64,000 nucleotides of DNA, from contig NEUU01000010.1 of the NCBI GenBank assembly GCA_002304345.1, positions 1 through 64,000 on the forward strand, written 5' to 3'. A program made the position numbers and the translations under genes. Shown here in pieces: positions 18,223-25,842 of the stretch. The DNA is from Verrucomicrobia bacterium Tous-C9LFEB (lineage in GTDB: Bacteria > Verrucomicrobiota > Verrucomicrobiia > Methylacidiphilales > UBA1321). Numbering within the stretch: the first letter of the stretch is position 1; each line of letters opens with the position of its first letter. The notes under the pieces are model-generated. The model was not told where the DNA came from and made no database searches. It saw only the letters and a list, made by a program, of their open reading frames with translations.

Positions 18223-18262
18223 TTGACAAGATACAATAAAGATGAGAATGTAAGCGCATACA
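18223..18262 (+). promoter_or_regulatory. Promoter-operator module D (LacI-type operator)
   Basis: A consensus TTGACA (18223-18228), 20 bases, then TGTAAGCGCATACA (18249-18262). The implied -10 hexamer is GAATGT (18246-18251), the weakest of the set. The PEP-CTERM-type gene starts 96 bases downstream. Confidence 0.85.
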
Positions 18263-18358
18263 ATTAAGGATTCAAATCACAAACTGAATCCGGAGTGGAT
18301 CCATCCCATCGCTCGCTTTTGACTCTCCTGAACCAGCTCAACCAACCCAACAAAATCA

Positions 18359-19228
18359 ATGAAAAAAATAATACCAGCATTAGCCGTCTGCGCGCTAACC
18401 TTGGCGGCGTATCCAGCAACCGGGCATGCCACCTTGCTTGCGTATGAATCGTTCAACACGACGGGAAACCTGATAGGTCAAGCCACCTCGACTGGCTTCA
18501 CTAGTTCGTGGACACAGTACGTCAGCGGTAGTGGTACCGGGACGGCGACGGTGTACGCGGATGGGTTGACTTATTCTGGGCTTCTGTCGCAGGGCGGGCG
18601 CGCTTACGTGGTTCCGACGGGAACGGGCGCGACGGGAGCGCGGGCAAGTCTGACTTCCTCCATTAATTCGGGGACTCTCTATGTAAGTTGTTTGTTGAAT
18701 GTCGATGAGGGGCTGCGTTATTTTGGCCTCGCGCTGAGTACGTCAAATGCTGCAGAAGCGCTTGTGATAGGACACAACTCGGGAGGGGCTAACTGGACGC
18801 TGAGTGGCGGTGCGATGACGGGGTGGACTAAGGCGGGCACAACCACTACCAACACCAATGATTCCGGGGTCGCATACCAGTACGATACTACTACGTTGTT
18901 GCTTCTGCGCATCGACTTCAATGCCAGTGGCGCTAGTGAGCGAGTGCGCTTGTATGTAGATCCCTCCACAACCGCGAGCAGTACAGACGATCTTACGGCG
19001 CTTGTGGACTGTTATACTGGAACTTCGGTGAATTTGGATATAACGGGAATTACGCTGGCTGCTGGCTATACGAGCGGAGTCAATACGTCATCTCTTGTCT
19101 CGTTTGATGAAATTCGTCTCGGTACGGATCTGGGAGATGTCTTGGTTGTGCCAGAGGTCGGTTCCTGCAGTTTGGCTGTAGCTGGATTGGGCTTCGTTGC
19201 TTTCCTTCGTCGCAGAAATCGGCGATAA
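18359..19228 (+). CDS. PEP-CTERM-type exported protein, family paralogue 1 (degenerate tail)
   Basis: A 289-residue exported protein: signal peptide MKKIIPALAVCALTLAAYPA, then a Ser/Thr/Gly-rich beta-sandwich-like domain beginning LLAYESFNTTGNLIGQ, and a C-terminal sorting-like tail VVPEVGSC, hydrophobic stretch and RRRNRR. The tail has the layout of a PEP-CTERM exosortase signal, but the Pro-Glu-Pro core reads Pro-Glu-Val, so processing is uncertain. Two relatives lie at 19259 and 22965 with different tails. It is the first gene after promoter-operator D. The role is unknown; glycan binding or an extracellular coat is an inference. Confidence 0.78.
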   Translation: MKKIIPALAVCALTLAAYPATGHATLLAYESFNTTGNLIGQATSTGFTSSWTQYVSGSGTGTATVYADGLTYSGLLSQGGRAYVVPTGTGATGARASLTSSINSGTLYVSCLLNVDEGLRYFGLALSTSNAAEALVIGHNSGGANWTLSGGAMTGWTKAGTTTTNTNDSGVAYQYDTTTLLLLRIDFNASGASERVRLYVDPSTTASSTDDLTALVDCYTGTSVNLDITGITLAAGYTSGVNTSSLVSFDEIRLGTDLGDVLVVPEVGSCSLAVAGLGFVAFLRRRNRR

Positions 19229-19258
19229 ATTAGCTCAAATCTTCGAAAAGGTGCGCGC

Positions 19259-20104
19259 ATGATTGCCTCGATAAAAGTGATGAGAAGAGGGGTAATTGTT
19301 GGAGTTCTTTGCGCGTGCGCCTTTGCGGCTTCTCCTTACCTTCTTCAAGCTGAACTGACTGCGTACGAGGACTTCAACTATACTGCTGGAACGCTGATCG
19401 GGCAGGCCGGCGGTACCGGCTTTGCTGGTCCATGGAAGCTAGTAGGAGCTGGAGCTGGTATGAGTGCTGTTGAGTCAGCGGGATTGGACTATCCCTCGCT
19501 CGCGACGACGGGGGGGAAGGTCCTGCTGACACCGAGTCAAGGACCTGAACTCGGCATCTATAGAAAACTCAGCCATGCATACAACAGCGGTACCGTGTAC
19601 GTCAGTTTTCTTGCCAATCTGCAAGAAGGGACTCGATTCTTTGGCTTGGCTTTGGTCGATTCAAACATGAATCGACCCATTGTAATTGGCAGAAATACGG
19701 GCCTGATGCAGTGGACGTTAAGTGGCTCCGTGATCAAAAATGGTGTTACCGGAAAATCGGAAATCACGCTGAAAACGACCACCTTGTTTGTACTGCGAAT
19801 CGATTTCGATATGAGCGGAGATAATGAGCGTATTCGTTTATATGTGAATCCCACTCTGGAATCCGAACCCGAAAAATCCACTATCGTGCTGAATACAAAC
19901 AGTTCATTTGTATTCGATGGAATAATGATCTGCGCCGGTTATATTAAGGATGACTATACTACAGCCATCGCATCCTTTGACGAAATACGGGTAGGGGGTT
20001 CGTACGAAGACGTACTACCGAAGGGTGATCAAAAATCCAGTTTTAATGAAAAAAACAGTGCTGCACCTAGCTCTGAAAAGCAGCAGCTTCTCTGCTCTCA
20101 ATAA
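19259..20104 (+). CDS. Exported protein, family paralogue 2 (no sorting tail)
   Basis: A 281-residue relative of the preceding protein. The signal-like N-terminus (GVIVGVLCACAFAASPYLLQ) is followed by the same domain (LTAYEDFNYTAGTLIGQAGG ... SFDEIRVG). In place of a PEP-CTERM tail it ends in a hydrophilic stretch (KGDQKSSFNEKNSAAPSSEK), so it should be released rather than anchored. AAAGGTG six bases before ATG 19259 is a plausible ribosome site; a second in-frame ATG at codon 8 is possible. It is 30 bases after paralogue 1 and probably in the same message. Confidence 0.72.
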   Translation: MIASIKVMRRGVIVGVLCACAFAASPYLLQAELTAYEDFNYTAGTLIGQAGGTGFAGPWKLVGAGAGMSAVESAGLDYPSLATTGGKVLLTPSQGPELGIYRKLSHAYNSGTVYVSFLANLQEGTRFFGLALVDSNMNRPIVIGRNTGLMQWTLSGSVIKNGVTGKSEITLKTTTLFVLRIDFDMSGDNERIRLYVNPTLESEPEKSTIVLNTNSSFVFDGIMICAGYIKDDYTTAIASFDEIRVGGSYEDVLPKGDQKSSFNEKNSAAPSSEKQQLLCSQ

Positions 20105-20203
20105 GTAAGCGCGCTCGCTCGCGATTTCGCTCCAAGTCTTCATCTAATCAATTCTATGATTTGCTCTCAGTATTTTGGTCCAGTACGGGAACCTGTCTCA
20201 GGA

Positions 20204-20899
20204 ATGACCTGTCTGAAACAGGGACGTGGATTCACTCTAGTAGAAATGCTTGTTGTGGTTGCCATTATAGGCGTGCTGCTAGCGCTTGGATTGGGTGGAT
20301 ACAAAAGAGCCATAACGAGTGCGCGCATGGCTAAATGTATGAGTAACCTCCACAACATTGGGATCGCCTTTCAGCAATATACGGGGGACAACAATAACTT
20401 TTTCCCTCCGATGCTCTACTGGGACGTTGAAATACTGAAGTATCAAAATTCGAATGCGGACCCTACGGCCGATGTTGGTACGGCAGCGAGATCCGACGCC
20501 GAAAACGCCGCTAAATGTTGGCAATGCCCCGAAGACCGAGTTGCCTATCCGGGATCATTTAGCAACCTCATTCGGAGATCATATCGAATAAATGCATATA
20601 TAGAAAATCTTTCTGGAGGCGCTCCCGCCTATGACGGTCAGCCGGCAAACAGTCCCGCAAATAGGCTGTTAATAAAAAATCAATCCATGCTGGCGCTCTT
20701 GTTTGAAAATCACGAGAACGGCTCGCGGGGCTGCGGATTTGGCCGTCATAGTGGGGCTGTGGCCGCTGGGCCATATCCGAACTATCATCACGGTCAGATT
20801 ACGAATGTTCTATTTGTGGATAGTCATGTCGAATCTATTAATGTACCGAAAATGACATGGGAAAAGTTTATTGGTAATTACGCAATTCCTCAAAAATGA
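20204..20899 (+). CDS. Prepilin-type pseudopilin (type II secretion/type IV pilin-like)
   Basis: A 231-residue protein with a class III prepilin signal: short basic leader ending KQGRG, cleavage before FTLVEMLVVVAIIGVLLALG with Glu at position 5, then a helical segment and a globular domain containing CWQCPEDR (paired cysteines) and NVLFVDSHVESI. The latter resembles the DUF1559-like pseudopilins numerous in Planctomycetes and Verrucomicrobiota. The frame is open from ATG 20156, but ATG 20204 gives a nine-residue leader like the pseudopilins at 41698 and 42291. It lies between the PEP-CTERM relatives and the propeller protein. Confidence 0.78.
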   Translation: MTCLKQGRGFTLVEMLVVVAIIGVLLALGLGGYKRAITSARMAKCMSNLHNIGIAFQQYTGDNNNFFPPMLYWDVEILKYQNSNADPTADVGTAARSDAENAAKCWQCPEDRVAYPGSFSNLIRRSYRINAYIENLSGGAPAYDGQPANSPANRLLIKNQSMLALLFENHENGSRGCGFGRHSGAVAAGPYPNYHHGQITNVLFVDSHVESINVPKMTWEKFIGNYAIPQK

Positions 20900-20955
20900 G
20901 TCTGTATAGATTGCCACATTGTCTTGATGAGCGGCTAAGGAGTGAAATCTAAATC

Positions 20956-22695
20956 ATGACGATGTCTTGCTCTGGTCTATCTGTTTCTATCGCGAGCGCT
21001 GGATTGTTGCTTCTGTCGGTGGCTGGATTATGTGCTGCTGAGAATGACGGGGAGATTCTTTACAACGGAATACGCCTGCCAAAAGAGTGGCCACCCCCGA
21101 ACATCGACACCTCCAGTGGAAACAGATTGGATGTTCCTTATCTTAAGAGCCCTCCAAAGGTTATACCCATTGACATAGGCCGGCAGCTCTTTGTGGACGA
21201 TTTTCTCATCGCCAGCGCGACGCTTAAAAGATCGTTTCACAAACCGGAAAAGTACGCCGGAAATCCTATTTTTAAGCCAGAGACTCCTCTCGAAACTACG
21301 GCATCACGGACTGGTAACTGGGCCGCCGTTGCGAAGAGTGGCGGTATTTGGTGGGACGCGAAGGAACATCTCTTCAGGATGTGGTATGAGGCAGGCTGGT
21401 TGTCGACGGTGGCGTTGGCTACGAGCCGCGATGGACTTAGTTGGGAGCGCCCCGATCTGGATGTTGTTCGTGGCACCAATCAAGTGTTGCCGACAGATTT
21501 GACTCCAGACTCCTGGACGGTCGTTCCCAACTTTAATTCTACCGATCCGGAGGCACAGTGGACGTTGTATGTGCATCCACCGGTTGCGCAGACAGGAATC
21601 ACACCGCCGTCAACATGTCTGACGTCGCCTGATGGGATTCACTGGACGCGCCGTAAAGAGGCAGGGCCTGCGGGTGACCGTTCGACGCACCATTATAATC
21701 CGTTTCGGAAGAAATGGGTTTTTAGTTTGCGTTCTTCCTTGCCTGAAAAAAAGCGCGCCCGGAGCTATTACGAGTGTGAGGATTTCATGAAGGGTTGCGG
21801 TTGGGGCGATGCGGAGGTTACCACCTTTTGGCTCGCTGCGGATCGCGAGGACCCAATCGATCCGAGCACGGGCCAGGATCGGGCGCAATTGTATAATTTT
21901 GACGCGGTGGCGTATGAGAGTTTGATGCTCGGGCTATTTGAAATTCACATGGGCCCTGAGAATCCGAAGTGTCAGGCAACTGGGATGCCGAAGATCACGG
22001 AGTTGATGTTCGCGTACAGCCGAGACGGCTTTCACTGGGATCGTCCGGATCGCCGCAGTGCGATTGGGGCGGAGAAAAAGGATGTGTGGGACCGCGCTTA
22101 TATCCAGTCGGTGGGGAGCGTGTGCAATGTGCGGGGCGATCAGCTCTGGTTTTATTATAGCGGATTTCAAGGCAATCCGGCGAAGACGACTCCGGAGATA
22201 AAGGAATGGCAGGCCAATGGAATGTATGATCGCGGCAGCATGGGAGTGGCTTTTTTGCGACGCGATGGATTCGCGTCGATGGATGCGGGCAACGCTGTCG
22301 GTAGTCTGACGACACGGCCTGTGCAGTTTTCGGGAACGCAGTTATTTGTAAATGTAGCGGCTTCCAAAGGGAGGCTGCGTGCTGAGATTCGAAATCAGGA
22401 TGGCACACCGATTATACCATTTACCATCGAGAACTCGGTGCCTTTTACTGGAGATAGTACGGCCACCTCATTGAAATGGAACGGAGCTTCAGACTTGACC
22501 TCAATTAAGGGGCGCCCAGTGGTCTTCTACTTTGAGCTAGAAAATGGTTCCCTATATTCGTTCTGGGTAAGTCGTGATGAGAGTGGTCGAAGTGATGGCT
22601 TTGTTGCTGGAGGAGGTCCAGGTTTTACCGGGCCAACGGATACGGTCGGCACGAGGGCCATTGCGGTGGACCGAGCGGTACGCTCAAGTCGCTGA
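20956..22695 (+). CDS. GH32/GH43-like five-bladed propeller protein, exported
   Basis: A 579-residue exported protein (signal SIASAGLLLLSVAGLCAAE). The body has the repeated blade pattern of GH32/43/68-type five-bladed propellers: LFVDDFLIASATLKRSFHKP, WWDAKEHLFRMWYEAGW, ATSRDGLSWERPD, TSPDGIHWTRR, YSRDGFHWDRPDRR. A beta-sandwich follows at the C-terminus (about residues 450-579). Related proteins are common in Planctomycetes and Verrucomicrobiota but I know of no proven activity, so no substrate is given. It is probably the last gene of the unit under promoter-operator D. A GGAG lies about 12 bases before the ATG. Confidence 0.68.
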   Translation: MTMSCSGLSVSIASAGLLLLSVAGLCAAENDGEILYNGIRLPKEWPPPNIDTSSGNRLDVPYLKSPPKVIPIDIGRQLFVDDFLIASATLKRSFHKPEKYAGNPIFKPETPLETTASRTGNWAAVAKSGGIWWDAKEHLFRMWYEAGWLSTVALATSRDGLSWERPDLDVVRGTNQVLPTDLTPDSWTVVPNFNSTDPEAQWTLYVHPPVAQTGITPPSTCLTSPDGIHWTRRKEAGPAGDRSTHHYNPFRKKWVFSLRSSLPEKKRARSYYECEDFMKGCGWGDAEVTTFWLAADREDPIDPSTGQDRAQLYNFDAVAYESLMLGLFEIHMGPENPKCQATGMPKITELMFAYSRDGFHWDRPDRRSAIGAEKKDVWDRAYIQSVGSVCNVRGDQLWFYYSGFQGNPAKTTPEIKEWQANGMYDRGSMGVAFLRRDGFASMDAGNAVGSLTTRPVQFSGTQLFVNVAASKGRLRAEIRNQDGTPIIPFTIENSVPFTGDSTATSLKWNGASDLTSIKGRPVVFYFELENGSLYSFWVSRDESGRSDGFVAGGGPGFTGPTDTVGTRAIAVDRAVRSSR

Positions 22696-22845
22696 GATTA
22701 TCAGGAGAGGTGATCTCTCCGGAGACAATGGAATGCAGCATACGAGCGCATCTACCGTCGATTCTATAGCTGTCACGTGTGAGCTTTTCCGGGCTTCGGG
22801 GCTCTTGGTGCAATGACGAGCGTGTCCAGCGATAGATTAGGGAGA

Positions 22846-22917
22846 GAGAGCACACAGATCGAAGGCCGGATGTCTTAATGCCGTACTTCCTTTTACACGA
22901 GGAGATTGTGTGCTCTC
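22846..22917. repeat. Inverted repeat with 50-base loop between convergent genes
   Basis: GAGAGCACACA (22846-22856) pairs perfectly with TGTGTGCTCTC (22907-22917). It lies in the 269-base gap between the convergent propeller gene and the third PEP-CTERM gene. A shorter GGAGAG/CTCTCC hairpin lies just after the propeller stop. Either may act as terminator; no T-run is present on the long one. Confidence 0.45.
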
Positions 22918-22964
22918 AAAAGCATACAAGATAATCAGGGTATTACCTGTGCGAGGTATCTCCC

Positions 22965-23807
22965 CTAGACACGCGTAGTGAGCGTGTGCTTGCGGCTGAG
23001 TATGAGGATTAAACAGAGACCAGCGGCGACCAGAACTGATGATTGCGGTTCAGGTACGGCGGCGACGGCGTCTTTTAATTCCGTACCAACTCGAATTTCG
23101 TCAACAGAGGCCTTGGTCGTTGTCCCGCTTCCATACCCAGCCGCAATGGTGATTCCGTCGATACTAAAAGAACTGATTGTGGTGACATCCACCTGTGCCG
23201 TTAGCAGGTCGGGATCAGTTATGGTTACGTCAGGATTAATATAGAGGCGCAGTCGCTCATTGTCGCCGGAGGTATTAAAATCAACCCGAAGGAGCATCAA
23301 TGTGGTGACGCCGGGATTTACCGCCACACTCGAATTTGTCGAGGTCACTCCAGTGAGCGCACTGCCACTTAGCCCCCAGGTACTGACTCCTGAATTGTGG
23401 CCGATAAAGACGGTCTCAGCGGTGGAGCCACTCGTGATCGAGAGATCGCAGTAGCGGGTACCGCTGTCAGAATTGATCAGAAAGCTCAGCCAGGCGGTTC
23501 CGGTGTTGACGCTAGTCGTTAATGTGGAAGAGGCACCGGTTTTGCCGCTCACAGCGGGGACGATATAGGCCCGACCCCCGGTCGTATCGAGTGAAGAATA
23601 GGTCAAGCCATCGGAATAGACCGTGGTTGTTCCATGGCCTGATACGAGCTCACTCCACGCGCCTAACCCGGTTCCACCAGTTTGTCCAATAAGAGTGCCT
23701 TCCGAGCCGCTAAACGATTCATAGGCGATGAGGGTGGCCTGTGACGACGATGGGGACGTAAAGCATCCACAGATGCAAAGCAGTAATAGAGTTGTGATTC
23801 TTTTCAT
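22965..23807 (-). CDS. PEP-CTERM exported protein, family paralogue 3 (canonical tail)
   Basis: A 280-residue exported protein of the same family as the two at 18359 and 19259. It has a signal peptide (ITTLLLLCICGCFTSPSSSQ) and the shared domain LIAYESFSGSEGTLIGQTGG ... SVDEIRVGTELKD. The C-terminus is a canonical PEP-CTERM signal: VPEPQSS, a hydrophobic helix, then SRKHTLTTR. It should be recognised by an exosortase encoded elsewhere. CGGAGAACC before ATG 23807 is a good ribosome site. It stands alone behind promoter-operator E. Confidence 0.85.
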   Translation of the reverse strand: MKRITTLLLLCICGCFTSPSSSQATLIAYESFSGSEGTLIGQTGGTGLGAWSELVSGHGTTTVYSDGLTYSSLDTTGGRAYIVPAVSGKTGASSTLTTSVNTGTAWLSFLINSDSGTRYCDLSITSGSTAETVFIGHNSGVSTWGLSGSALTGVTSTNSSVAVNPGVTTLMLLRVDFNTSGDNERLRLYINPDVTITDPDLLTAQVDVTTISSFSIDGITIAAGYGSGTTTKASVDEIRVGTELKDAVAAVPEPQSSVLVAAGLCLILILSRKHTLTTRV

Positions 23808-23890
23808 GGTTCTCCGAGCCTGGATTTAATGTTGGATATTGGTAAATGGGGCGAACTTCTCCATTGGAAATGGGGATTGGGTTCTTAAAA

Positions 23891-23930
23891 TGTATGCGCT
23901 TACATTAACTTGCGAATTGCGCCTAGTCAA
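23891..23930 (-). promoter_or_regulatory. Promoter-operator module E (LacI-type operator)
   Basis: Read leftward: TTGACT (23930-23925), 20 bases, TGTAAGCGCATACA (23904-23891). TAATGT is the implied -10, ending within the operator. The PEP-CTERM gene starts 83 bases downstream. Confidence 0.86.
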
Positions 23931-23987
23931 TCGAATATTGTGTCCGTTGTGCCTTGTTAGATTGTCGCGGCAGGGCTTCCAGGATTC

Positions 23988-24926
23988 TTATAGGGTTGGC
24001 TTTTTCGAGAGCGCTAGTAATGCGGCACCCACGGCTCCGGGCGTCTTGTTTAGGAACACGAATCCGCTCTCCATACGCTTTCTAATTTCCGAACGCAGTA
24101 ATTCGACGTAACTAGGTTGCTTCTCGAAAAGACTGCCAACCAATCCGATCGAAGGGGATTCAAGTTCAAGTCGTTGGCTGACGATGCTTATCTGGCTAGC
24201 GAGCTTCTCGACTCCCAGCCGAATGACCTCCGCAGCTCCCATATCACCTCGCGTAGCGGCTTCAAATATACATGGGGCAAAACTGGCGAATTCGGTTTTA
24301 TTACTTCGCTGCATCAGCCACGGCACTAATTCTGGCAGACTATTTAATCCAGATTGATCTAGAAAAATCTGCCCCAGAATTGAAGGCTTTTGAGTTCGAT
24401 CGAATTCGTCATAAACATACTCTAATCCACGGCGTACCAGAACGTAGCCACTTCCGGCGTCGGAAAAAAGATGCTCCCATCCACCGGCTTTTTCCCAGCG
24501 GTCATTACGCTGTCCAAGTACATTCGAGCCCGTCCCTGCGATAACAATAATACCGGGATTCACCCCATGCGCTCCGGCATAGGCTGATCGGGAATCCTCT
24601 TCCACCAAGATTTCCTCACACTCTGGCCATATCCGTTCGAGGATGCGTCTGACTCTGCCCTGATCCACTGGAGACCAGCACCCTGCCAGCGCAGCTCCAA
24701 TTCCATGAACAGAGTCAGTGCATGCTCGAATGGAATAGAAAACAGATTCAAGATGCTTTTCAGTAGAATGCTGACAATTCGAAGCGCCGGCCTGTCCGCT
24801 GCGGATAACTTGTCCTGAGTCATCGCATAGTGCCCAAGTGGTCTTGGTTCCGCCACCTTCAATGCCGAGCACGGCTCGATCATGAATGTCGTTTGCATGC
24901 TGCTGTCGCGACTCAAACCCTTGCAT
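23988..24926 (-). CDS. BadF/BcrA-type sugar kinase, probably N-acetylglucosamine kinase
   Basis: A 312-residue protein of the ASKHA fold, BadF/BadG/BcrA/BcrD family. It shows the phosphate-1 motif VLGIEGGGTKTTWALCDDSG, the connecting IAGTGSNVLGQ and the GGWEHLFSDAGSGY segment typical of N-acetylglucosamine kinases in this family. ATG 24926 was chosen; a TTG at 24944 would add six residues. It would convert N-acetylglucosamine from N-glycan or chitin-type substrate to the 6-phosphate in the cytoplasm. It is directly behind the perfectly symmetric operator F, which ties amino-sugar use to the mannosidase regulon. Confidence 0.8.
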   Translation of the reverse strand: MQGFESRQQHANDIHDRAVLGIEGGGTKTTWALCDDSGQVIRSGQAGASNCQHSTEKHLESVFYSIRACTDSVHGIGAALAGCWSPVDQGRVRRILERIWPECEEILVEEDSRSAYAGAHGVNPGIIVIAGTGSNVLGQRNDRWEKAGGWEHLFSDAGSGYVLVRRGLEYVYDEFDRTQKPSILGQIFLDQSGLNSLPELVPWLMQRSNKTEFASFAPCIFEAATRGDMGAAEVIRLGVEKLASQISIVSQRLELESPSIGLVGSLFEKQPSYVELLRSEIRKRMESGFVFLNKTPGAVGAALLALSKKPTL

Positions 24927-24947
24927 GAACTCTTTCAATATCAATGA

Positions 24948-24997
24948 CCCTATTTAATGTATGCGCATACATTAAATAGGGATCTCCTTCACGTCAA
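24948..24997 (-). promoter_or_regulatory. Promoter-operator module F with 34-base perfect palindrome
   Basis: TTGACG (24997-24992), 20 bases, then the symmetric operator TGTATGCGCATACA (24971-24958), read leftward. The symmetry extends well beyond the operator: 24948-24964 is the exact reverse complement of 24965-24981, a 34-base perfect palindrome centred on a CG step. TAATGT is the implied -10. The kinase ATG lies 31 bases downstream. Confidence 0.9.
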
Positions 24998-25150
24998 TTG
25001 GATTTTGGTCTCCTTCCGGAGGCTCTTTATCCTAATGACGCCAGATGCGCCACGCCGGTTATCCTTGTATGAAGGGTCACGTGAGATGGCTTTGAACTGG
25101 GAAATGGCGATTCGCTCACTCTGAACAACTGGGTATAACCGACCACATTG

Positions 25151-25528
25151 TCACGCCGTCTTCCAAATCGGGACGGAACGTTTCATCTCATCGATGAGTT
25201 CACCGGTAAAGGCCAGGGCTTCCGCGCGGTGGGCGCTACGCAGGCGCACATGCAGGGAAGGTTCGCCAGCGGGGACGCGACCGAGCCGATGCGTGAGCCA
25301 CACTTCCTGTACGGGATACTTCGCGCCGAGGACGTTCACAATCCGTTCCAGCTCGCGCAGGGCCATCGCTTCGTACGCTTCGTAGTGGAGCGCGGCAATC
25401 CCGCGTTCCTGTTCCTGACCGCGCACGACGCCAAAGAAATCCACCCATGCGCCGGAATCTGTTTCCGCCGGAAAAGCCGGCGCGGCAATGACGAGTGGTT
25501 CGTGCGTGAGTTGAAGATGAGAGCGCAT
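25151..25528 (-). CDS. moaE: Molybdopterin synthase catalytic subunit MoaE
   Basis: A 125-residue MoaE, the large subunit that transfers sulfur from MoaD thiocarboxylate to precursor Z in molybdenum cofactor synthesis. Conserved stretches include GAWVDFFGVVRG, LHYEAYEAMALRELERI, VWLTHRLGRVPAGEPS, the active-site-rich RSAHRAEALAF and IDEMKRSVPIWKTA near the C-terminus. ATG 25528 follows the moaD stop by 10 bases; a longer open frame upstream merely overlaps moaD out of frame. It is the first gene on the GC-rich side of the boundary with the glycan island. Confidence 0.92.
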   Translation of the reverse strand: MRSHLQLTHEPLVIAAPAFPAETDSGAWVDFFGVVRGQEQERGIAALHYEAYEAMALRELERIVNVLGAKYPVQEVWLTHRLGRVPAGEPSLHVRLRSAHRAEALAFTGELIDEMKRSVPIWKTA

Positions 25529-25538
25529 AATCGAAAGA

Positions 25539-25775
25539 TCAGCCCCCGCTGACGGGAGGAATGACGGCGAGTGTCTGGCCATCGCGCAACGGTTGTTCCC
25601 AATCCGCATACTCGAGGTCGATCGCCACCCGCGAGCCGGGCAACGCCTCGCGCCAACCCGCGCGCACGGTGTCGAGCACAGCGGCGGCGGTAAGCCCCTC
25701 TGGCACCGTGAGCGTACGCTCGCTTGCACCGAAGAATTCCCGCGCCTGGGCAAAAGTCAGGAGTGTGATGGTCAT
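25539..25775 (-). CDS. moaD: Molybdopterin synthase sulfur carrier subunit MoaD
   Basis: A 78-residue ubiquitin-like sulfur carrier. It starts MTITLLTFAQAREFFG, carries PPVSGG at the very end, and the terminal Gly-Gly is the site of adenylation and thiocarboxylation. The length is typical for MoaD. It precedes moaE by 10 bases in the same direction, so the pair forms the molybdopterin synthase operon. No other molybdenum cofactor gene is in the window. Confidence 0.92.
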   Translation of the reverse strand: MTITLLTFAQAREFFGASERTLTVPEGLTAAAVLDTVRAGWREALPGSRVAIDLEYADWEQPLRDGQTLAVIPPVSGG

Positions 25776-25842
25776 GATTTCACCGGCATCTCAAACAAAG
25801 TCACACGGCCTCGCACTTGGCACTTCACCGAAGTGCCAACGG

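Noticed and set aside
22920..22935. Possible operator near AGCATACAAG
   Set aside because: Only one half resembles the operator; no second half or TTGxxx box at the proper distance.
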